From the NCBI RefSeq assembly GCF_023008405.1, contig NZ_CP095376.1, positions 10,086,501-10,150,500 of the forward strand: a stretch of 64,000 nucleotides of DNA, in the 5' to 3' direction. This DNA is from Amycolatopsis sp. FBCC-B4732 (GTDB taxonomy: Bacteria > Actinomycetota > Actinomycetes > Mycobacteriales > Pseudonocardiaceae). The stretch's first letter is position 1, and each line of letters starts with the position of its first letter. The notes under the pieces were generated by a model. That model was not told the origin of the DNA. It saw nothing but the letters and a program-made list of their open reading frames with translations, and made no database searches. The translations under genes were made by a program, and so were the position numbers. This document shows positions 24,532-33,425 of this stretch, one piece after another.

Positions 24532-26048
24532 CCGCTGACGCACGGGGCTGGTCGATCGGCCGCTGGCTGACCCTGCTCGCCGTCGCCGAAACCGTCCTGC
24601 TCCTGGCCGCGCTGATCGGCGGCGGGATCGCGCTCAACAACCTCACCGACGCCCGCAACCGCCTGCTCGACGTGATCGGCCCGCAGCGGCTGGCCGCCCT
24701 CCAGCTGTCGACGGCGCTGCTGAACCAGGAAACCGGCGTCCGCGGCTACCAGCTCGGCCGGCAGCCGGACTTCCTCACGCCCTACACCGACGGCGTCCGG
24801 GCCCAGGCCGACGCCGTCGGCCAGCTGCGGCAGTCCGGCGTGGTCCCGGGCACCGAGCTCGGCGACGACCTCGACGCCGTGCTGCGGGCGGCCCAGACGT
24901 GGCAGGCCACCGCCGCGCCCACCCTCCTGCCGGGCGCGCCGGTCGTGACGCCGGCCGAGGTCGAGCGCGGCCGGGAGCAGTTCGACGCGGTGCGCGCCGC
25001 GATGACCGCCCAGCTCGACCACCTCTCCGCCGTCCGCGACGCCGGGCGCGCCCAGCTCGACGCCGCGGCGGACCTGCTGACCGCGATGCTCGTCGCCATC
25101 GCCGCGCTGCTCGTGGTGCTGTTCACGGTGCTGTCCATCGGGCTGCGGCGGGTCATCACCCGGCCGATCCTCGACCTGGCCGGCGAGGTCCGGCAGGTCG
25201 CCGACCAGGACGTCCACCACCCGGTGCACGGCAGCGGGCCGCGGGAGATCGCGCAGCTCGGCGCCGACGTCGAAGCCATGCGGCAGCGCATCCTCGACGA
25301 GGTCGCCGAGCTGGAGCGCGCGCACGCGCTGCTCGACAAGCGCACGCGCGAGCTGGAGCGGTCCAACGCCGATCTGGAGCAGTTCGCCTACGTCGCTTCG
25401 CACGACTTGCAGGAACCGCTGCGGAAGGTGGCCAGCTTCTGCCAGCTGCTCCAGCGGCGCTACCAGGGCCTGCTCGACGAGCGCGGCGACCAGTACATCG
25501 AGTTCGCCGTCGACGGCGCGAAGCGGATGCAGGTCCTCATCAACGACCTGCTCGCGTTCTCGCGGGTCGGCCGCAAACCGGGCGAGCACGTCCTCGTCGG
25601 CGCGGACCGGCTGGTCGACGACGCGCTGGCGAACCTGGAGGTCGCGCTCTCGCTGAGCGGCGGCAAGGTCGCCCACGTCGACCTGCCCGAGGTGCGCGTC
25701 GAACCGGCGCTGATGACGGCGGTGTTCCAGAACCTGATCGGCAACGCGCTGAAGTTCAAGGGCGAGGCGCCGCCGGAGGTGCGGGTCACCGCCGAGCGCG
25801 ACGGCGGCGACTGGGTGTTCTCGGTGTCGGACAACGGGATCGGCATCGACGCGGAGTACGCCGAACGGGTGTTCGCGCTGTTCCAGCGCCTGCACACGAG
25901 GTCCGCCTACCCGGGCACCGGCATCGGTCTCGCCCTGTGCCGCCGGATCGTCGAATACCACGGCGGCCGGATCTGGCTCGACACCGAAGCCACCGAAACG
26001 ACCTTCCGGTTCACCTTGCCGGCCCGAGCGGACAATGGGGAAGCATGA
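24528..26048 (+). CDS. CHASE3 sensor histidine kinase
   Basis: This 506-residue protein has a transmembrane helix at 12-35, a CHASE3 sensor (about 38-180, with the [10 protein letters not shown] motif), and a second helix at 183-206. HAMP (207-262), a coiled coil, HisKA with phospho-acceptor His292 in [14 protein letters not shown], and a HATPase domain ([27 protein letters not shown]) follow. It is coupled by ATGA overlaps to the PP2C regulator before it and the receiver after it, so it probably phosphorylates one or both. Confidence 0.93.
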   Translation: MTADARGWSIGRWLTLLAVAETVLLLAALIGGGIALNNLTDARNRLLDVIGPQRLAALQLSTALLNQETGVRGYQLGRQPDFLTPYTDGVRAQADAVGQLRQSGVVPGTELGDDLDAVLRAAQTWQATAAPTLLPGAPVVTPAEVERGREQFDAVRAAMTAQLDHLSAVRDAGRAQLDAAADLLTAMLVAIAALLVVLFTVLSIGLRRVITRPILDLAGEVRQVADQDVHHPVHGSGPREIAQLGADVEAMRQRILDEVAELERAHALLDKRTRELERSNADLEQFAYVASHDLQEPLRKVASFCQLLQRRYQGLLDERGDQYIEFAVDGAKRMQVLINDLLAFSRVGRKPGEHVLVGADRLVDDALANLEVALSLSGGKVAHVDLPEVRVEPALMTAVFQNLIGNALKFKGEAPPEVRVTAERDGGDWVFSVSDNGIGIDAEYAERVFALFQRLHTRSAYPGTGIGLALCRRIVEYHGGRIWLDTEATETTFRFTLPARADNGEA

Positions 26049-26485
26049 CGCAGGCACCTGCTCCGATCGACATCCTGCTCGTCGAGGACGACCCCGGCGA
26101 CGTGCTGATGACGCAGGAAGCGTTCGAGCACCACAAGATCCGCAACGCGCTGCACATCGCGGCCGACGGTGTCGAGGCGCTCGAGTTCCTCAACCGCGAG
26201 GGCCGGTTCCGGGAAGCGCCGCGGCCCGGGCTGATCCTGCTCGACCTCAACCTGCCCCGCAAGGACGGGCGGGAGGTGCTCGGGGAGATCAAGCGGGACC
26301 CGGACCTGCGCACGATCCCGGTCGTCGTGCTGACGACGTCCGAGGCGGAGGAGGACATCGTGCGCAGCTACGAGCTGCACGCCAACGCCTACGTCACCAA
26401 ACCGGTCGACTTCGAGAAGTTCATCGAAGTGGTCCGGAAGATCGACGACTTCTGGGTCACCGTCGTGCAGCTCCCGCACCGGTAG
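26045..26485 (+). CDS. Single-domain response regulator (Rcp1-like)
   Basis: This 146-residue receiver-only protein has acidic pocket EDDPGD, phospho-acceptor Asp67 in [13 protein letters not shown], the conserved Thr/Ser in [10 protein letters not shown] and Lys in YVTKPVDF. The extended C-terminus ([19 protein letters not shown]) is the signature of Rcp1-type regulators that pair with phytochrome-like or CHASE3 kinases. ATGA overlap with the kinase gene. It may be a phosphate sink or relay to the PP2C regulator. Confidence 0.92.
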   Translation: MTQAPAPIDILLVEDDPGDVLMTQEAFEHHKIRNALHIAADGVEALEFLNREGRFREAPRPGLILLDLNLPRKDGREVLGEIKRDPDLRTIPVVVLTTSEAEEDIVRSYELHANAYVTKPVDFEKFIEVVRKIDDFWVTVVQLPHR

Positions 26486-26519
26486 CCGTTTGCCCGGGAG
26501 TGGTGCACCATAAGGGGCC

Positions 26520-26876
26520 GTGACGCCTTCCTCCCGGGATCTCCCCGCCACCGACCTGGCGGTCACGCTCGACTGGCGGGGCCGGGCCGCCGTGCTGGGC
26601 GTGGCGGGGGAGATCGATCTGCTCAGCGCGCCGGAGTTCGAGGAAGTCGTCGACGCGGTGCTGGCCGAGGGTCCGGAGACGCTGGTGGTCGACCTGCGGT
26701 CGGTGACGTTCTTCTGCTCGGCGGGCCTGCAGGTGCTCGCCTCGGCGCACCGCAGGCTGGCCGAGCGCGCGCTGCGGGTGGTGAGCGATTCCCCGGTGAC
26801 GTCCGGCCCGCTCAAGACGACCGGCCTCGACACGTGGATCAGCGTCCACCCGACGGTCGGCGAAGCGCTCGGATGA
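26520..26876 (+). CDS. STAS-domain anti-sigma factor antagonist
   Basis: This 118-residue STAS domain contains GEIDLLSAPEF and the phosphorylatable Ser67 in VTFFCSAGLQVL. Such proteins bind RsbW-type anti-sigma kinases when unphosphorylated. The upstream PP2C regulator is the likely phosphatase and the downstream ATPase the likely kinase. GTG start, 34 bp after the receiver gene, and ATGA overlap with the next gene. Confidence 0.9.
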   Translation: MTPSSRDLPATDLAVTLDWRGRAAVLGVAGEIDLLSAPEFEEVVDAVLAEGPETLVVDLRSVTFFCSAGLQVLASAHRRLAERALRVVSDSPVTSGPLKTTGLDTWISVHPTVGEALG

Positions 26877-27337
26877 CGGCCCCCGGTACGGAAGAAGGGC
26901 GAGCCCCGATGCACGAACCCGCCGGGTCGTTCCGCCGCCACGGCGTCGAAGCGGCCCCCGAGGCACTGCGGCGGCTCCGCCACGACCTGATGGCGTGGGT
27001 GCTGGCGGCGGGCGTCGACGAGGCCCGGGCGCGCGACATCGTGCTGGCCGCCTACGAAGCACTGGCGAACGTGGCCGACCACGCCTACGACGGCGCGGGC
27101 CCCGGCGTGGTCGACCTGGACGCGCGGGCGCACGAGGACCGGATCGAAGTGGTGATCAGCGACCACGGCCAGTGGCGCACCCCGGTGGTCGACCCGCGCC
27201 CGGTCTCCCCGCGGGGCCGCGGGTTGCTGCTGCTGCGCGCGAGCGCGGACCGCGCGGACATCGCCTCCGGCGAGGGCGGCACGGTGGTCACCCTGACCTG
27301 GGACCTCAAGCCTTCCGCCGCGGCCGGTCGTGAGTGA
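26873..27337 (+). CDS. RsbW-like ATP-binding anti-sigma factor
   Basis: This 154-residue protein has a GHKL/HATPase_c_2 fold: ALRRLRHDLMAWV, AAYEALANVADHAY (N-box) and the ATP-lid region RGRGLLLLRASAD. It would phosphorylate the adjacent STAS protein and bind an unlinked sigma factor. ATG 26873 is chosen because it overlaps the STAS stop. The final codons and stop lie inside a palindromic repeat (27327-27372), so the repeat has replaced the original end of the gene or supplies its stop. Confidence 0.87.
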   Translation: MTAPGTEEGRAPMHEPAGSFRRHGVEAAPEALRRLRHDLMAWVLAAGVDEARARDIVLAAYEALANVADHAYDGAGPGVVDLDARAHEDRIEVVISDHGQWRTPVVDPRPVSPRGRGLLLLRASADRADIASGEGGTVVTLTWDLKPSAAAGRE

Positions 27338-27373
27338 GAAACGGTGTTCTGACCCGGTTTCCCACTCACGACC
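27326..27373. repeat. Palindromic repeat family A, copy 2 (gene end/terminator-like)
   Basis: Arms GGTCGTGAGTG and CACTCACGACC pair perfectly, with inner GAAAC/GTTTC. The core 27327-27372 matches the reverse complement of 1735-1780 with three mismatches over 46 bp. It lies between convergent genes and supplies the stop codon of the RsbW-like gene, so it probably works as a two-way terminator. Confidence 0.85.
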
Positions 27374-27379
27374 CGCGGA

Positions 27380-29002
27380 CTAGCTGTGGGTCACCGCACC
27401 CGTCTTCGGGTCGAGGGTGACCTTCTTGGCGCGGGGCCACCAGAAGTCGAACATCCCGTCCAGCGATCCCGCGCGGGAGTCGAACGACGAGTCGCCGATC
27501 CGGCCGGCGAACCAGTTGTCCTCGATGAACTTCAGCACCGAGGTCTGGTCCGTCAGCGTGTGGTCGACGTGGTTCACCTTGCTGTACGGCGAAATGACCA
27601 GCAGCGGCAGCCGCGGGCCGTAGCCGCAGCGGTCCGCGTAACCGCCCAGCTTCGCCGGCTTGCCCGTGCAGACCGCCTGGTCCTGCGCGGCGTCGTGCGA
27701 GCCGTTGATCACCTTCGGCGCCTGGTGGTCGTACCAGCCGTCGGAGTCGTCGTACGCCAGCACGATCGCCGTCGACTTCCAGTCCGGGGACTGCTGGATC
27801 TTGTTGATCTCGCCGGCCACGAACTGCTGCTCGTCGAGCGGGTCCGAGTAGCCCGCGTGGCCGTCCTGGTACTCCGGAGCCTTCAGGAAGCTCACCGCGG
27901 GCATCGAGCCGGCCTTGAGCGAGTCGTCGAAGTCCGAAATGTCGTACTGGTGGTTCGCGCGGTCGGTCTGGCCGATCGCCTGCACCGACGACGGCGCGAG
28001 GTGCTTCGGGTTCGCCGTCGACGGGTAGTACTGGAACGGCTCGTGGTGCGGGCTGTAGTCCACGACCGCGTTGCCGCCGACGTTCGTGTGGGTCTGACCG
28101 CACACCGCGTAGCCGTTGGCCGAACCCGTCGGGCGGAAGCCGCCCTGGAACCAGCCCCACGTGACACGGCGCTGGTTGAGCAGGTCACCGATGTTCCGGC
28201 CGTGCATCGTGGCCAGGTTGTCCTTGCTCGTGTGGTTCTTGCCCGAGCAGTCGTCCCACGCCGGGTCCGGGTCGTTGATCATCGTGCCGACGCCGTTCGC
28301 GTCCGGCGACTGCACGGCGTAGGCGTCGCTGACCGGCTCGTGCGTCACCGGGTCGACCGCCTGCACGCCGTGGGTGTTGCCCGAGATCAGGTTCAGCGCG
28401 CCCGGCGTCGACGGCCCGAAGTTCGTGTCGAACGAGTTGTCGTTCAGCGCGTAGTTCTGGGCGTAGTTCCACATGCCGGTGACGGTGTTGCCGTCGTAGT
28501 AGTCCATCACCAGGCCGGGCTCGCCGAACAGGACCGGCTGGCCGGTGCACTTGTCCGTTTCGGTCTTCTCGACGAACTTGTCCATCTTGCCGCCGTTGAA
28601 CGCGGCCTGCTCGGCGCCGTAGTTGTGGTTCTGGTCGCAGGTCAGCGCCTGCTCGTGGGTGAGCCGCTTCGGGTTGTACGCGTTCGGGTTGTCGGTCAGC
28701 AGCTTCTTGTCGAGGCCGTTGACCTTCGGGGTGCCGTGCGCGGCGGTGAACGGGGTGCCGTCGGTGTTGGCCGCGTTCGGGTAGGTGCCGAAGTAGTGGT
28801 CGAACGAGATGTTCTCGCCGAAGATGACCACGACGTGCTTGATCGGCGTCGACGTCGGGATCCAGTGCGCGGGGAAGAGGTTCAGTGGTTGGGCTTCCGC
28901 CGCGGTCGACGCGGAGCCGGTGACGATGGCCAGCGTGGCCACCGAGGCGAGGGCCCCGGCGCCGAGCAGGCCACGCCGTCGCCGGCGGGTTCTCTTGTCC
29001 AC
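27380..29002 (-). CDS. Secreted phosphoesterase (phospholipase C/acid phosphatase family)
   Basis: This 540-residue protein has an Arg-rich N-terminus (VDKRTRRRRRGLLGAGALASV), probably a Tat or Sec signal. The catalytic start is VVVIFGENISFDHYFGTYP, with further metal-site motifs DTNFGPSTPGALNLISGNTHG, YDDSDGWYDH and GYGPRLPLLVISPYSKVNHVDH. This is the alkaline-phosphatase-superfamily branch of phospholipases C and acid phosphatases. It starts 32 bp after efeB in the same direction, so it appears to share an operon with the EfeO/EfeB iron system, an unusual pairing. Confidence 0.9.
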   Translation of the reverse strand: MDKRTRRRRRGLLGAGALASVATLAIVTGSASTAAEAQPLNLFPAHWIPTSTPIKHVVVIFGENISFDHYFGTYPNAANTDGTPFTAAHGTPKVNGLDKKLLTDNPNAYNPKRLTHEQALTCDQNHNYGAEQAAFNGGKMDKFVEKTETDKCTGQPVLFGEPGLVMDYYDGNTVTGMWNYAQNYALNDNSFDTNFGPSTPGALNLISGNTHGVQAVDPVTHEPVSDAYAVQSPDANGVGTMINDPDPAWDDCSGKNHTSKDNLATMHGRNIGDLLNQRRVTWGWFQGGFRPTGSANGYAVCGQTHTNVGGNAVVDYSPHHEPFQYYPSTANPKHLAPSSVQAIGQTDRANHQYDISDFDDSLKAGSMPAVSFLKAPEYQDGHAGYSDPLDEQQFVAGEINKIQQSPDWKSTAIVLAYDDSDGWYDHQAPKVINGSHDAAQDQAVCTGKPAKLGGYADRCGYGPRLPLLVISPYSKVNHVDHTLTDQTSVLKFIEDNWFAGRIGDSSFDSRAGSLDGMFDFWWPRAKKVTLDPKTGAVTHS

Positions 29003-29034
29003 AGTGGAGATTCCTTTCGTGGTGGGATCGCTTG

Positions 29035-30234
29035 TCAGGCGAGCAAAGTGCGGCCGAAGTGGTCGTCCGGGCCGGTGACGCCCGGCAGCGCGAAGAAGTA
29101 GCCGCCGCCGAACGGGGAGATGTAGTCGGTCAGGGGTTCGTCGGCCAGCCGCGTCTGGACCGCCTCGAACTGACGCTCCAGGTCCTGCTGGTAGCAGACG
29201 AAGATCAGGCCCATGTCGAGGTTGCCGTTGCTGTCGACGCCGCGGTCGTAGTTCACCGCGCGGCGCAGGATCCGGCTGGCGTCGGTCTCCGGCGTGCGCG
29301 GGTTGGCCTTGCGGATGTGGCAGGTCAGCGGGATCACCGTGCCGATCGGGTCGTCGGCGTAGCGCGGGGCGTCGGTCTCCTCGGTGCCGTCGAGCGGGGC
29401 ACCGGTGTCGCGGCGGCGGCCGAACATGTTCTCCTGCTCGGCCAGCGATACCCGGTCCCAGAACTCCACGAGCATCCGGATCAGCCGGACCACCTGGTAG
29501 CTGCCGCCCGCGGTCCACGCGGGTTCGCCGGCCCCGGTCGTCCACACCAGACCGTCCACTTCGGACCCGGTCGGATTGGCGGTGCCGTCCTTGAAGCCCA
29601 TCAGGTTGCGCGGGGTGCCCGCCGGGCGCGGCGGGGAGCTGAACCCGGAGAGCTTCCAGCGCGGCTGCATGCCGCCGCGGGTCGCGCGGGCGATGTCGCG
29701 CAGCGCGTGCAGCACGGTGTCGGTCGAGTTCGCCGACAGCGTCAGGCTGAGGTCGCCGTGGCACTGCGCGGGGTCGAGGGCGTCGTGGGGGAACGTCGTC
29801 ATCGGCTTGAGCTTGGCCGGTTTGAGCTTCGCCAGGCCGAAGCGGTCGTCGAACAGCGACGAGCCCGCGCCGAGGATCACGCCCAGGTCGCCGCCGGGCA
29901 CGACGGGCCCGAGCACCCCGGAGTCGGCGGGCGGCGCGCTGATGCCGAGCGCCGCGGGAGCTCCGCCGGTGGTGAGGAACCGGGCCCGGTCGGTGATCGC
30001 GCGGAAGAGGTCGGTCAGCTCCGCTTTGGACTCCGCGACGACGTCGAACGAGGCGACGATCGTCTGCGCCGGCGGGTTCCGCAGGATGGCGGCCTGATTC
30101 CGGCCGTGGAACGGAACGGGCGCCGCGCTGTCGATGACGGCGGAGGACGCGCCGAGCCCGGCCCCGGCGGCGACGGTCAGGCCCGCGCCCACGGCGGCGC
30201 GACGCAGGAAGGAACGGCGCGGCAGGCCGGTCAC
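29035..30234 (-). CDS. efeB: Dye-decolorising (DyP-type) heme peroxidase EfeB
   Basis: This 399-residue protein has a Tat signal ([21 protein letters not shown]). The DyP signature GFKDG at 213-217 supplies the catalytic Asp, and [11 protein letters not shown] carries the proximal heme His. [16 protein letters not shown] and the C-terminal [14 protein letters not shown] are typical of EfeB. In EfeUOB systems EfeB is an extracytoplasmic heme peroxidase used in iron acquisition. It overlaps efeO by 4 bp (ATGA). Confidence 0.93.
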   Translation of the reverse strand: MTGLPRRSFLRRAAVGAGLTVAAGAGLGASSAVIDSAAPVPFHGRNQAAILRNPPAQTIVASFDVVAESKAELTDLFRAITDRARFLTTGGAPAALGISAPPADSGVLGPVVPGGDLGVILGAGSSLFDDRFGLAKLKPAKLKPMTTFPHDALDPAQCHGDLSLTLSANSTDTVLHALRDIARATRGGMQPRWKLSGFSSPPRPAGTPRNLMGFKDGTANPTGSEVDGLVWTTGAGEPAWTAGGSYQVVRLIRMLVEFWDRVSLAEQENMFGRRRDTGAPLDGTEETDAPRYADDPIGTVIPLTCHIRKANPRTPETDASRILRRAVNYDRGVDSNGNLDMGLIFVCYQQDLERQFEAVQTRLADEPLTDYISPFGGGYFFALPGVTGPDDHFGRTLLA

Positions 30235-31433
30235 GAGACCCTCCTCGGCTCGGCGATCGCGGCGATCGGGGCCAGCAGCTCGGTCAGCTCGCCGACGTCG
30301 GCGTTAAGCTTTTGGCGCTGCGGCTGGGAAAGCCGCGCCAGTGGGGTCCAGTTGCCGTCCGGGTGGTGCGCGGCGTCCAAAGCGGACTGCGTGCGCGTCA
30401 GCCAGCTGTCCACCTTGGACAGCTCCGGGTAGCGCGGGGCCAGCAGCGGGCGGAGGACGTCGAGCACCGCGCGCGTGCCGTCGAGGTTCGCGCGGGCCGT
30501 GGCCAGGGTGGTGCCGCTGCCGTAGTCGGTGCGGCCGGTGAGTTCGAACTGCAGCGTGTTCTCCATGATCTCGTGCGCGCGCAGCCCGAGGTCGTTGCCG
30601 TCGACCTGGCTGTCGCCGAAGGACGTCCGCAGCGCGTGGGCGTCGGTGTCGAGCCGGTCGGCGACGGCAGCGAGCGCGCCGAGGTCTTCGCCGTGCCAAA
30701 GGCCCTGCTCCAGGCGGTGGAAGCCGGTGAACCCGGGGTCGGCCGGGCCGGCGGGCAGGCCGTCGGCGGTGCCGTTGAGGGCGCCGTCGGAGTCGCCGAA
30801 CGCGTCGTAGGCGGCGCCGAGGCGTTCGTAGGTCAGGTGCGCGGTCAGCCAGGCGGCCTCGCTCGCCGCGCGGTCGCCGCCGTGGACGGCGTCCTTCAGC
30901 GCGCCGGTGTTCGCGACCAGCTCGCCGAGCCCGGTCGTGACGTGCTGCTGGTAGGCCTTGAGCGGGCCGAGCAGGTCGTTGTGCGTCACCGGCGCGACGC
31001 CCGGCCCGGTCCGGTCGGCCCCGCCGCTGACCCGCACGGCCGGCCCGACGATCGCGCTCGAGTCCTCGGGCAGGCAGCGGAACGCGTAGCTGCCGTTGCC
31101 GAGGTTGACCTGCAGCGGCCGGGTGGTGTCCGGACCGAGGCCCTCGACCTCGCCGTAGATCACGCCGGTCGCCGGGTCGATCAGGTCGATTTCGGCGGTC
31201 ACCGAGCCGGTGTTGTGCAGCCGGAACGTCTGCGGCCCGGGCTTCGGCTCCGACCAGCCGGTGCCGCACGCCGAGCGCGAAACCGCGATCTCCGGATCCC
31301 CGGCGGCTGTGCTGCCGGGCCACCACACCACGGCAGCACCCGCCACGACGGCGAGCACGACCGCCGCCACGATCCAGCGAGCACGTACTGACCCCGGCAC
31401 GCGCACTCTCCCGTCACTCGATCGGACCATCAC
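30231..31433 (-). CDS. efeO: EfeO-type iron-binding protein (cupredoxin plus M75 domain)
   Basis: This protein of up to 400 residues has an N-terminal membrane anchor or signal ([21 protein letters not shown]), a cupredoxin-like domain (about 50-140) and an M75 peptidase-like imelysin domain. The metal-binding HxxE type is present as [10 protein letters not shown], with a second helix [15 protein letters not shown]. EfeO binds iron and passes it to the EfeU permease. No efeU lies next to it. GTG 31400, with a GGGAGA site, is an alternative start. Confidence 0.9.
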   Translation of the reverse strand: MMVRSSDGRVRVPGSVRARWIVAAVVLAVVAGAAVVWWPGSTAAGDPEIAVSRSACGTGWSEPKPGPQTFRLHNTGSVTAEIDLIDPATGVIYGEVEGLGPDTTRPLQVNLGNGSYAFRCLPEDSSAIVGPAVRVSGGADRTGPGVAPVTHNDLLGPLKAYQQHVTTGLGELVANTGALKDAVHGGDRAASEAAWLTAHLTYERLGAAYDAFGDSDGALNGTADGLPAGPADPGFTGFHRLEQGLWHGEDLGALAAVADRLDTDAHALRTSFGDSQVDGNDLGLRAHEIMENTLQFELTGRTDYGSGTTLATARANLDGTRAVLDVLRPLLAPRYPELSKVDSWLTRTQSALDAAHHPDGNWTPLARLSQPQRQKLNADVGELTELLAPIAAIAEPRRVS

Positions 31434-31598
31434 CGGTCACGGATTATGCGAGCCTAACGCCCGCGAAACCGCATCGGATGGCGTCGATCGGAGGGAATTC
31501 ACCCGGACTTCAGCCGGCCGCCCACGAAAGGGGGAGGATTCAGACTTTTCCGTGTGCCAGATCTGTCGTGTTCAGGAGGTTCGACCGATTGGCCGGGA

Positions 31599-32375
31599 TC
31601 ACGGAAGGGGGACGCCGGTTTCCAGCAGCGTCTTCAGGCTGGACAGCAGCGCGGGCCAGCCCTGGCTGCACATCGCCAGCGTCGTGCTGTCGTCGTCGAA
31701 GCCGTCGTGCAGCACGGTCAGCTTCACCAGTTCGCCCTGCGGTTCGAGGGTGAACGTGACCTTGGTGCGGCTTTCACCCTGCAGTTTCGCGAGCGTTTCC
31801 GCGTCGATTCCGTTACCGTTCGCCCATTCCGCAGTGAAGGTGTGCCACGTGTAGGAAAGCCGGCGGAACGGATCCGATTCGAGGACGACCTGGTCCGGGT
31901 GTTCCGTTTTCGCGCCGCTTTCGCGCCAGATCATCGGCGAACCCTTTTTCCAGTCGGTTTCGAAGGAAACGCCCCAGTACTGGCGGGTGAAGGCCGGGTC
32001 GGTAAGCGCTTGCCAGAGCTTCTCCGGCGTCGTGTTGATGTAGGTCGTGTACGCGAATTCGTTCATCGGTCCGGACTCCAGCGCTCGTTTCAGGTCGGCC
32101 AGCGCGCCGGCCCGCCTGTGGTCGTAGCGGGTCATCCAGCGGTCGGCGATCGCGTTGATCGGGGCGGCGTCGAGGTGGTGCAGCTTTTCCCGGCCGCGCC
32201 AGGTCGTCGTGACCAGCCCGGCCGCCTCGAGCACGGCCAGGTGCTTGCTCACCGACTGGCGGGCCATCGCCAGTACCGCGCAGAGTTCGCGCAGGGTCTG
32301 GCCGTTGCGCTCGTTGAGCGCGTCCAGCAGCCGGCGGCGGCTGGGGTCGGCCAGTGCCTTGAAGACCTCGTCCAT
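31599..32375 (-). CDS. ArsR-type repressor fused to an AHSA1/SRPBCC ligand-binding domain
   Basis: This 258-residue protein is a fusion. Residues 1-95 are an ArsR winged helix (MDEVFKALADPSRRRLLDALN, MARQSVSKHLAVLEAAGLV, GREKLHHL). Residues 105-258 are an AHSA1-like START fold (TYINTTPEKLWQALTDPAFTRQYWG, VTFTLEPQGELVKLTVLHDGFD, GWPALLSSLKTLLE). In most genomes these are adjacent genes. The fusion suggests a small hydrophobic ligand controls DNA binding directly. Two GGCAGCC-type operators lie just upstream. Confidence 0.9.
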   Translation of the reverse strand: MDEVFKALADPSRRRLLDALNERNGQTLRELCAVLAMARQSVSKHLAVLEAAGLVTTTWRGREKLHHLDAAPINAIADRWMTRYDHRRAGALADLKRALESGPMNEFAYTTYINTTPEKLWQALTDPAFTRQYWGVSFETDWKKGSPMIWRESGAKTEHPDQVVLESDPFRRLSYTWHTFTAEWANGNGIDAETLAKLQGESRTKVTFTLEPQGELVKLTVLHDGFDDDSTTLAMCSQGWPALLSSLKTLLETGVPLP

Positions 32376-32407
32376 CGCGCTCGCTTCCGCGGTGTCCCGG
32401 CAAACGT

Positions 32408-32454
32408 GCAGCCGGTTGGGTGCCTTTCCGACGATAGGCAGCCAACCGGCTGCC
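32408..32454 (-). promoter_or_regulatory. Two operator-like dyads upstream of the ArsR-SRPBCC gene
   Basis: Site 1 (32437-32454) is GGCAGCC-AACC-GGCTGCC, a perfect 7-bp dyad. Site 2 (32408-32424) read on the other strand matches it at 15 of 17 positions. Both lie within 80 bp upstream of the start at 32375, consistent with autorepression. Confidence 0.65.
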
Positions 32455-32467
32455 TGTCAACCGGGGA

Positions 32468-33352
32468 CTACCGGAAGCGGATCGCCGTGATGCCGGCGAG
32501 GACGAAGAACACGAGGACGACCAGCGTGCCGGTCTGGCCGCCGGACGAGCGGGTGACGACCTGGTCGACGGCCCCGGTCAGCCGCACCCCGCACTCGGCG
32601 ACGACGGTGTGCCGCCCGGCTTCGATGCGGGTGAACTCGACGGGTGCGGTGAACGCGCCGGAGCTGTCGGTGCGGGCCTCGCCGACCTCGGCGCCGTCGG
32701 AGGTGAGCGTGACCGTGCGGTCGGGCTGGCAGCCCCGGCCCGACGCCGCGAGGGTCTCCCCGGGCTGGATGCTCGGCCGGTCGAGCACGAGTTCACCGGG
32801 CTTGGGCACGGTGCTGGTCGCGGTGGGGGTGCCGGGCGTGCCGGGCGTGCCGGGCGGCGTGGTGGTGGTCGTCGTCGGCGGGGTCGTCGTGGTGGACGGC
32901 GGCGGGGTGGTGGTGCCGGGCGGGGTCGTGGTGGTGCCGGGCCGGGTCGGGCGCGTGGTCACGACCGGCGGGGTGGTGGCCGGGGGCGGCGGGGTCGTGG
33001 TTGTGGTGACCCCCGTGACGACGAAGGTCCCGCTGGCGGTCTGCTTCTGGCTCGTGCAAGTCGCGGTCACCGTGTAGGAGCCGGGCTTCGCGGAGGCTGG
33101 AACGGTGGCCGGGATCTGCCCGCTGGTCGCGGGCGCCACCTTCTGGGTGAGCGCGGCGCCCGCCCAGAAGAAATTGATGATCCGGCAGGTCGGGAAACCG
33201 TTCCAGGAAATGGTGAAAGAACTGCCTGCCGGCCCGCTCGACGGTTTCAAACCAACCGAAGATGTGTATTGTGCGTTGGCGTTGCCCGCGAACGTGAGCA
33301 GCAGCAACGTTCCGGCAACGGCGCCCAAAAACAGCCGAACCACGAATCTCAT
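32468..33352 (-). CDS. Cell-surface protein with Ig-like domains, Pro/Thr stalk and C-terminal membrane anchor
   Basis: This 294-residue protein has a signal peptide (MRFVVRLFLGAVAGTLLLLTFAGNANA), a beta domain (28-110, two Cys), and a Thr/Pro-rich stalk of about 70 residues. An Ig-like bacterial domain (about 188-268, two Cys, with GETLAASGRGCQPDRTVTL) and a C-terminal helix (LVVLVFFVLAGITAIRFR) follow. It is anchored outside by its C-terminus. No enzyme motif is seen. It is divergent from a membrane protein/Ser-Thr kinase operon and may belong to that surface system. Confidence 0.75.
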   Translation of the reverse strand: MRFVVRLFLGAVAGTLLLLTFAGNANAQYTSSVGLKPSSGPAGSSFTISWNGFPTCRIINFFWAGAALTQKVAPATSGQIPATVPASAKPGSYTVTATCTSQKQTASGTFVVTGVTTTTTPPPPATTPPVVTTRPTRPGTTTTPPGTTTPPPSTTTTPPTTTTTTPPGTPGTPGTPTATSTVPKPGELVLDRPSIQPGETLAASGRGCQPDRTVTLTSDGAEVGEARTDSSGAFTAPVEFTRIEAGRHTVVAECGVRLTGAVDQVVTRSSGGQTGTLVVLVFFVLAGITAIRFR

Positions 33353-33425
33353 CGGACGTCCCTCCCCGGTGTGTGCTCGCTGTAGCATTCCGGACCAGTC
33401 GGATAACGCAAGTAGGGGATGCCCA

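Noticed and set aside
31441..31460. DtxR/IdeR iron box upstream of efeO
   Set aside because: On the - strand only a TTAGGCT half resembles the TTAGGTTAG consensus; the other half does not match, so I do not call it.
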